Assembly: GCA_037179515.1 (NCBI GenBank)
Contig: JAXCGZ010011647.1
Span: 1-64,000, forward strand
From: Halocaridina rubra
Taxonomy: Eukaryota; Arthropoda; Malacostraca; Decapoda; Atyidae
Direction of reading: 5' to 3'
DNA: 64,000 nucleotides
The position numbers and the translations under genes are program-made. Of this stretch, positions 56,730 through 64,000 are shown piece by piece. The notes under the pieces were generated by a model that made no database searches, was not told where the DNA came from, and saw nothing but the letters and a program-made list of their open reading frames with translations. Position 1 is the first letter of the stretch; every line of letters starts with the position of its first letter.

Positions 56730-57976
56730 TAGTGTTCCTTCCATTATCGCGAGGGTTCGGTTCCGGGACTCGGCGCGAGACAGGAAAATCGCGGAGTAGG
56801 ATCAGCCTATATGTACAGATATTTTAATTTATTTTTACGTTTACACCGTATAAACTGTATAAACCCTCCCTGTACTGTTAACAAACCACCTTTTACTTCA
56901 TAAATAACAGCACGCAAGCATAAATTTATATGACATACTCATGTACATAGGTATTTTACAAATATTTTTACGTTTACTGTATAAACCCTCCCTGTACTGT
57001 TAAAAAACCACCCTTTACTTTATAAATAACAGCATGCAACGTAAATTTATATGTACGTGATAGGTAAACTTACCTTATCTGTTATGGTTAACATTTCCTT
57101 TGCCGCTTAGGGTCACTACAAGAAGCCTTAGAAGATGAAGGATGCTTAGGAGGCATTGAAAAGGTTAAAATATGCAAGTAAACAAAATCACAAGCAAAAC
57201 GTATTAATAAGCACAACGAGCCTTTGTCCGAAACGCTGATAGCAGTATCGTATTTTACATGTTGCAATACTGTTAGTATTTATGTTTTTTACTATTTTTT
57301 ACGGTTTTATTATTCTTAGGCTAAGAAATATGTTTTTTTCTCAATAAAATCATGAACCTACAGGAAATATAAATATATATGCTAGCTCACATAGCTGCGA
57401 CCCCAATACATTGTACGCTATCGGACACAAGCAAAACGTATTAATAAGCACAACGTGAACGGCGCACACGTGAGTTAGACTGAACGAGCCTTTGTCCGAA
57501 ACGCTGATAGCGGTATCGTATTTTACATGTTGCAATACTGTTGGTATTTATGTTTTTTACTATTTTTTACTGGTTTATTATTCTTAGGCTATGAAATACT
57601 ATTTTTATCAATAAAATCATGAAACTACTGGAAATATAAATATATATGCTAGAATACGTAGCTGCGACCCCAATACATTGTACGCTATCGGACACTATTT
57701 CGCATGATGCTATACTGTACGTACGTATATCTAAATTTATGTTTTTTACTATTTTTTACTGTTTTATTATTCGTAGGCTGGGAAATAATTTTTATTTTAT
57801 CAATTAGATAATGAAATATGTCTTTTTTCAATGAAAAAATGAAAATAATGAGAATTTTTATTTTTTTAATATTTTAATATTTTTGCTTATACCCCCCAAA
57901 AAAATAATAATTTGCCAAAAAAAAACCGTGGTACAGTGAAAACGCGAGCCAAGAAACGCAATCCAGCGAAGGATCA

Positions 57977-57979
<3 letters not shown>
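56730..57979. mobile_element. Tigger-family element (f)
   Basis: The left end 'agtgttccttccattatcgc' (first C mutated) and right end 'gcaatccagcgaaggatcactg' are family termini. It is separated from element (d) by only TATATA and followed by (TA)n. Its left half parallels element (c), including the transposase start. Confidence 0.8.
57073..57156 (-). pseudogene. Tigger transposase first codons in element (f)
   Basis: 'MPPKHPSSSKAS' near the start, then, past a 1-base deletion relative to (c), 'MLTITDKV'. It ends at 'GATAAG|GTAAGT', the same point as in element (c). Confidence 0.6.

Positions 57980-58051
<72 letters not shown>
57980..58051. repeat. (TA)n microsatellite
   Basis: About 36 TA units followed by a T run. 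Confidence 0.95.
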
Positions 58052-58068
<17 letters not shown>

Positions 58069-58069
58069 A

Positions 58070-60273
58070 AATATGATCGCTGGTTTTGCATTTGCAGTTT
58101 TCTTGTATAACTTTTCCAAAGTTCTTACAATAACTTTTTCATTATTGTTGAGACGATGTAATAAGTCGGAAAATTTAATAGAATTCATAACGTTTCGTAC
58201 AGCTTTGTACATTATGAAATGATTCTCTACTTGGTAGTGGATGGAGGTTATAAATATCTAATATCCACCTTTAGTTTATATTCACCAGAATGATTCAGTA
58301 TCTCTGAGAAGTTTCCAGAGTTGCTGGAGGATGGATCCCAAGCATCCTCATCTCTGGTCTCTGCTCTTTACTTTCAGAGTTGGCAGAGTAATACAATTTG
58401 GCATATGCATATTCATAGAAGGATATAACTTATGTAAGTAGAGAACTTCTAGAATTTGCAGACTTCGAAAATGTTTTTCTGTATGTAGTATCTTTGAATT
58501 TTATTTCCAACATTTTATGTCTGATGGAAGTCTGGTGTTTTTTCACCATATGATTTTTAGGGGTGCCTTTTTGAAAATGAAATGTTAGTCTCTTTGTAAA
58601 TTTAGCTTTTGTCAGACCAATATAAGATGATTGAAGACTGCAGTCTTCATGGGGACATGTATATTGGTAAACTACATGACTTTGTTGGAAGAGACTTTCG
58701 TTAGTTGTGGGTTTGTTTCTTAATATAAGCTCTCTCGTCATTTTTGTTTTGTAATATATGTGGAACTCCACTTTCTTGTCCGGACTAGTACTTTTTACTC
58801 CTCGTCTAGTAATATCTTGCATTGCTTTTTTTTCTTTCTTGTAGTCATTATTCATGATGCCTTTATAATACAGTTTTATAGTTTATTTATTTACTGTTTT
58901 TATAGAAGGTGTTGAGTACATTTCCTTTTCAAAATACTGATCGAGATGCTTTTTTACTGGCCCATTTACTTCTTTATTAGAGTATCCATTAGTAATAAGA
59001 ACTTGTCATACTCTTTCTAATTCTGCGTCTACTCTTTTCCAGTCAGAGCAGTGAGTAAGAGCTCTTTATATGCAAGCTTTAATTACTGTTGATTTATATC
59101 TCTGCGGGAATTCAATTTCTTGACTTAGGCATATTTCTAAGTCTGCTTCTTTACTATGAACTTCTGTAGAGAAGGTATTGTTCTTCACTGTAAGGTATAT
59201 AAGGGGAGTGCACCATTTATATTAAGCTCATGGGTAAAGTTTAATATGGAATTTCCTGTAAGTTGGCTTCTAAGTTCCATGAGCTCTTCAATAGTACTAG
59301 TACATACAAAATATATCATCTATGTATCTACAGTATATGATGGGTTTTTAATTTTCGAATACTTTTGCCTCTAAAGTTCCCAAAAAGAAGTTGGCAAATA
59401 AAGGTCCAAGAGGTGAACCTATAGCTACACCATCAACTTGTAAAAACATCTCTCCTCCAGGGCCTCTAAATGGTGCTTCCTTAGTACATATTTCGGGAAG
59501 TGTTTTTATAGCAGCTTCAAGTATATTAAGTTTAAGGTTTTCTTTGTCTCTGTACACTTTCTTGAGGATGATCCGGATTGTTTCATTTACAGGAACGTTG
59601 GAGAAGAGGGATTCTACATCTAGCGAGGCAATGATTCCTCGTGGATTTGTTCCTTTTAATATATCAAGGAAGTCCGCCGATGATTTGATGCTGTATTTAC
59701 TTGGGATGTAAGGTCTTATGTGCGAATGTAATGCTTGTGCTAATTCATAAGTAGTTCAAATCTGGCTTATAATTGGTCTAAGTGGATTTTCGACTTTATG
59801 AGTTTTTACCCTTTCGTAGGCATATCCAATATCATAGTTACCTTGAAGTCTTTTTAAATGGATACTACTAACATCTGCATTAATGGCATTAACGGTTCTG
59901 TTAACTTTTTGTTTAATGTCTTCAACAAGATATTTAGTAATTCTTCTAAATTTAATTCCATCGTTTAGAACAGTATCCATCTTTATTAAATATTTTTCTT
60001 TAGCCATTATTACAAATGCGCCTGCTTTATCTGCTTTTGTTATGATGATATCTTCTATGCTCCTGAGTTGCTTTGCTGCTAATTAATGTCTGTCTTCAAT
60101 AATTTTACCACTGTAATGACCTCTTCTTTTGTTTGCTTCAGCCAAAGTTCTGGAAGGAGGGACTCAGATGTAGTGATTTCGTTGTTGTCTTCAAGGCTCT
60201 GGATTTTATCGAGAAGCATTTCTATTTCCAGTCACTTTTCATTTGGGAATGATTTAGAGAGGAAATGGCAATT
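58070..60273 (-). mobile_element. Penelope-like element, main part
   Basis: Minus-strand order: RT N-terminal part, palm, then GIY-YIG endonuclease, the architecture of Penelope-like retroelements. The element continues at 63713-64000 across an inserted LINE. A frame at 58070-58212 ('[20 protein letters not shown]') lies beyond the endonuclease. It may be the start of a second, tandem copy, which is common in this group. Confidence 0.8.
58430..60273 (-). pseudogene. Penelope-like reverse transcriptase with GIY-YIG domain, broken
   Basis: RT: 'KADKAGAFVIMAKEKYL' and 'YERVKTHKVENPLRPIIS' (59756-60060), 'VDGVAIGSPLGPLFANFFLG' (~59400) and 'RYIDDIFCMY' (59300-59329), the YxDD catalytic box. GIY-YIG: 'HVVYQYTCP' and 'SSYIGLTKAKFTKRL' (58560-58700), then 'HMVKKH'. 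Most pieces share one frame but are cut by in-frame stops (for example just before YIDD) and shifts around 59560-59750 and after 59290. The RT copies element RNA primed at nicks made by the GIY-YIG nuclease. Confidence 0.8.
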
Positions 60274-63200
60274 TAGTAGGTTGACCATGGCACTAGCTGC
60301 CCGCTGAAAGACTATGACTGAAGGTATTAGGATGCAACTAGGACTGGTCCAGACAGTTCAGGTTGAGTCTCCCTTCAGGACGGTTCTTTCCTCATGCCTA
60401 CATCTACACTGAATATTCTGGTGTATTCATTACACATCTCTTGGTATTCCATTACATTTGACAAGTCACAACATTCCCCACATCTGTCTCTTTTTTTCTT
60501 TTTTCATCACATTTTTATTATTTATGCAAGATCCACAGCTAATGGCCCCCAGTACCCGGCATAGAGGAGTGCGAAGAATCTCCGGGGATCGTGTTGACTC
60601 CACTATTGGCTTGAGGGAAGACACGCCTGGTGGTAGTAATGGTTTTGCCCTTAACTTTGCACCTCCCAATATATCTGCTTCTTTCACTCTTCACTATTCT
60701 AACATTCGTGGCCTGAACTCTAATCTTTCGTCGGTGGAACAACACTTGGGCACTTTCCTCCCTAATCTTCTCTTCCTATCTGAAACCCAGCTGTCTACAC
60801 ATGCTTCCACTGACCTATTTTAAATCTCTCACTATAATCTGTATACTCGTTTTCATTCCAAAGGTGGGGTCTGTGCATACTGCAACACTAAAACTCCTAC
60901 TGCGAGCCTCATGGACCTTGAATCTCCTGACTTTGATGTTCGCTGGCTAAAAGTCTATCTCTCCACTACCACTATCTTCCTTTGCTTCTGCTACTGTTCT
61001 CCAAACTCCACCGAGTTTGTGTCTTTCTTTGAATATCTGTCCTCGTGCCATAAGTCCTTACTATCCTCTCATCCACATGCCGAAGTTCTCTACATTGGAG
61101 ATTTCAATGTACACCACAGTGAGTGGCTTCATTCTTCTCACACTGATGTGGGAGGAAGCGAGGCCCTTGCTTTCTCTATTACTCACAATATGGAGCATAT
61201 TATCAAACATCCTACTTGCATTCCTGATCGTCACGAACATGCTGCAAACTCTCTTGACCTATTTTTCACTTCTAACCCTTCAAGCTACTCTTATTCTGTG
61301 CATTCTCCTCTTGGTAAATCTGACCACTATATGATCTCAGTCTCTTCCATTTTCGCTCCCCCACCACCAATCCCTCCTACTCAGCGCTGCCTTTGGCACT
61401 TCGAGCGTACCCAACATGAAAATTTACGTAACTTTCTCTTTGACTTCCCATGGGATGACTACTGCTTTCGGTCCTGCAACCCTGATCAGGTAGCTATAAA
61501 AGTTGCCGAGATCATGACCGCGGGAATGGAGGCGTACATCCCCTCTTCTACAAAACTTTCTCTCCCCCTAGACCTTGGTTTGACCGTGCCTGCTCCATGG
61601 CTATCCAGGCTAGGAATCGGGCTCACCGATCTTACCAAGCCTCTCCTTCCGATTTAACTTGCTCTGCTTTTATTATAGCTAGGAATCGCTGTACTGCTCA
61701 GATTCGTAGGTCTAAGGCTTCCTTTATAAGAAGGAAAGTTGATGATCTTAATTCCTCTCCCACTGACAAATGCTTCTGGTCCTTAGCCAAAAACCTCTCC
61801 AAAAACCTCTGTAACTCAAGCTTTCCCCCTCTCATTTGTTCTGATGGTTCTATAGCTTGGTCTCCCACTGACAAAGCCACTCTCTTTGGCTCTCATTTTT
61901 CTGCCAACTCTTCTATAAAAGATTCCAGCGCACCTGTTCCTCAGTCTTTACCCCTCTCTAACCCTATGCCCTCCCTTATCCTTTCTTCACGCAAAGTTCA
62001 TAAGGTTCTTCGCTCGCTAGAGACGAACAAGGCATCTGGTCCCGATGGTATCCCTGCAAAGTTCCTTATATAGTTTGCAGATGAACTGGCTCTCGTGCTT
62101 TGCCGTCTTTTTTGCCTCATTCTGTCAACCAGTATCTATCCTTCATCTTGGAAGCATGCTCTAGTTCAACCTGTTCCTAAGAAGGGTGACCGCTCTATTC
62201 CTTCTAACTACCAACCTATTGCCCTAACCTCCTCTATTGCTAAAGTTTTCGAAACTTTGCTCAGTTCTCACTTCTTGAGAAGCCTTGAATCTAACTCACT
62301 TATCTCTGATCACCAGTACGGCTTCCGCAAGGCAAGATCCACGGGTGATCTCCTGTCCTATCTTACACATGTATGGTCATCTTCTCTGAGGAACTATGGG
62401 GAATCTTTTGTCATCGCCCTTGATATATCTAAGGCTTTGACAAAGTCTGGCACAAGGCTCTGTTGGCCAAACTTCCTGCCTATGGCTTTACCCCTTCTTT
62501 CTGTTCTCTGATTTCCAGTTTCTTACTGACCGTATTATATCTGTAGTTGTTGATGGCGCGACATCTAGCCCTTTCTCTGTTACCAGTGGTGTTCCACAGG
62601 GCTCTGTTCTTTCATCTACTCTGTTCCTTCTCTTCATCAATGATCTTTTACAATCCTCATCTTCCTCTCTTCTTCATGCCTTTGCTGATGATTCTACCCT
62701 TCACTTTTCCTCTGCCTTTTCTTCACAACCTTCATCTGTTACTTGCAATCAATCTCGTATCACTCATTCTTCTACTCTTGACTCCAATTTGCAGAGAGTA
62801 TCTGAGTGGGGCACTCAAAATTTAGTTAAATTCAATGCCTCCAAGACAGTTTCTGACTATCTCTTTATCTTTATCTCCTCCTAATAACCCTATTGTTTTT
62901 AAAACTAATGAAATTTACCCTCTTAACTCTATCAACATATTAGGAATCCATATAGCCTTTAACTTGTCCTGGAGGAATCATATAATCCAAATTTCTAAAT
63001 CTTAATCCAAATAATTGGGGGTTTTGTTTCGTTTTCGTCATTACTTTTCCTCTTTGCAGTTACTTAAAATTTACAGAGGTCTTATCCGTCCCTGCTTAGA
63101 ATACTGCTCACACATCTGGGGTGCTTCTTCCTTTACTTATCTTCTTGATAGGGTTGAATCTAAGGCAGTCAGGCTCATTAATGATCCTTCCCTTACTTCA

Positions 63201-63712
63201 AATCTGGATTCTCTCTCTCTCCGCCATGAGGTATCTTCCCTTTCGCTTCTCTATCGCTACTACTTCCATCGCTGCTCTGACGAGTTGGTGAATTGCATCC
63301 CTCCCCAACTGCCGAGGCCGTGTAACACTCGCCAAGCGGCCTCATCTCACAGGTACTGTGTGGAGATTTGTAGCTCGCAGATTGGTTGGTACAGCGACTG
63401 CTTCATCCCATCTACCTCCAGACTCTGGAACTCTCTTCCTCCTTCTGTCTTTCCTAATTCTTATGACCTTTCATCCTTCAAAAAGCAGATCTATTGTCAT
63501 CATAGAGCCTAGTCCTCCATATCTCTGGGTCCTCTGTACTTTAACTGATTTTTCTGTCTGTCATTTTCCTTTGTGTGACATTACCTCATCTCTGCCTTGT
63601 CCTTAACCTTTTTCTTTTCCTTCGTATTGGTATTTTCTCGTGCCTGGGCCTTTATTGATGAGGGCAGTTTCTGCCTGTCCCGGTGTCACTCATAAATAAA
63701 AATAAAAAAAAA
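60274..63712 (+). mobile_element. Jockey/I-like LINE inserted in the Penelope-like element
   Basis: It starts near 60274, where the Penelope frame breaks, and ends in an A-rich tail at 63712, where that frame resumes. Short 'aattta' matches at both junctions are a possible target duplication. It has a 5' UTR of about 270 bases, one endonuclease/RT ORF and a short 3' UTR ('cctttattgatgagggcag'). No ORF1 is seen. Related fragments: 19964-20957, 51905-52160 and the SINE-like derivatives. Confidence 0.85.
60542..63512 (+). pseudogene. Jockey/I-like LINE endonuclease-reverse transcriptase, broken
   Basis: Endonuclease: 'LHYSNIRGLNSNLSSVEQ', 'LLFLSETQLS', 'LYIGDFNVHHSEWL' and 'PLGKSDHYMISVS'. RT: 'KASGPDGIPAKFL', 'PVPKKGDRSIPSNYQPIALT', 'QYGFRKARSTGDLL', 'VIALDISKA', 'TSGVPQGSVLSSTLFLLFIN' and 'HAFADDSTLHF'. 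C-terminus: 'RPCLEYCSHIWGASSF'. In-frame stops occur at 60821 and near 62073; frames shift near 61570-61600, 62440 and 62850-63010. The start could be the ATG at 60542 or one slightly upstream. Confidence 0.85.
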
Positions 63713-64000
63713 TTTAATCCAAAATTAAAGAGCTCTTCTTGATCTTGTGTTAATTCATGGTTTGTGAGATTGATATAGCCTTTTCTGGGCTTTGTAAACC
63801 TCAAATATCCTCCGTTCAGCACTATAAGTTTTCTGGTGGTGCGTGATTCTCCTTTTGAATATTTGTCATAAAGATTGGAGAGTTTTTAATTTATGCCTTT
63901 CCTTAAATCGTCATTTATGTTGCAAGATTCCAACTTGTTTTTCCCGTCTTGAAGTTCTTTGTGTAGGTTTCAAAGAGCTTCATTTTTCTGTTTCAGTTGT
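63713..64000 (-). pseudogene. Penelope-like element, N-terminal coding part (continues past the edge)
   Basis: The minus strand reads 'ESCNINDDLRKG', then 'GYLRFTKPRKGYINLTNHEL' and 'QDQEELFNF', the region preceding the RT domain in Penelope-like proteins. The sentence continues at 60273 with 'LNCHFLSKSFPNEK', so the two parts are one gene split by the LINE. A stop lies near 63970. Confidence 0.7.

Overview
The window is eukaryotic genomic DNA, most likely from an arthropod and probably a decapod or other malacostracan crustacean. That assignment is an inference. It rests on intron-split host exons, the very high density of (TA)n, (ATT)n and (CT)n tracts, and the mix of CR1-like, Jockey/I-like, Gypsy, Penelope and pogo/Tigger elements. 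Nothing here is prokaryotic: there are no operons, CRISPR arrays or rRNA genes.

The only host gene I can support lies on the minus strand and is broken up by large, repeat-filled introns. Three exons (52207-53222, 45824-46029 and 30811-31029) have good splice signals and matching phases (1/1, then 0/0). Together they encode the C-terminal part of a BIG-family ARF guanine-nucleotide exchange factor, most like BIG3/ARFGEF3, ending at a stop codon. The 5' part of the gene lies beyond the right edge. The last exon is partly duplicated together with a (TA)n tract, and the duplicate stays in frame through the tract.

Layout. 1-5.4 kb: a CR1-like LINE (minus) inserted in an older TA-flanked repeat. 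5.7-18.6 kb: an old Gypsy retrotransposon (Gypsy-A, minus). A second Gypsy (Gypsy-X) is inserted in its integrase with a 5-bp target duplication. The integrase/LTR region is tandemly duplicated, and further LINE and Tigger insertions lie in both elements. 18.6-25 kb: decayed repeats, a palindromic array split by a Jockey-like LINE fragment, a tRNA-SINE, a Tigger remnant and a piggyBac-type MITE. 25-39.6 kb: alternating (TA)n tracts and TA-targeting DNA transposons, some retaining only one end of a pogo/Tigger transposase. 39.6-42.0 kb: a longer, decayed Tigger with a recognisable transposase. 42.2-43.5 kb: another CR1-like copy with an intact 3' reverse-transcriptase frame. 44-54 kb: introns with SINE and LINE remnants around the two upstream exons. 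54-58 kb: a TA-flanked repeat and two adjacent Tigger-family elements, one carrying a roughly 160-bp tandem array. 58-64 kb: a Penelope-like element (minus) split by a nearly full-length Jockey-like LINE (plus).

Almost all other open frames are transposon fragments or translations of microsatellites. Family names rest on recognisable motifs, not on searches.
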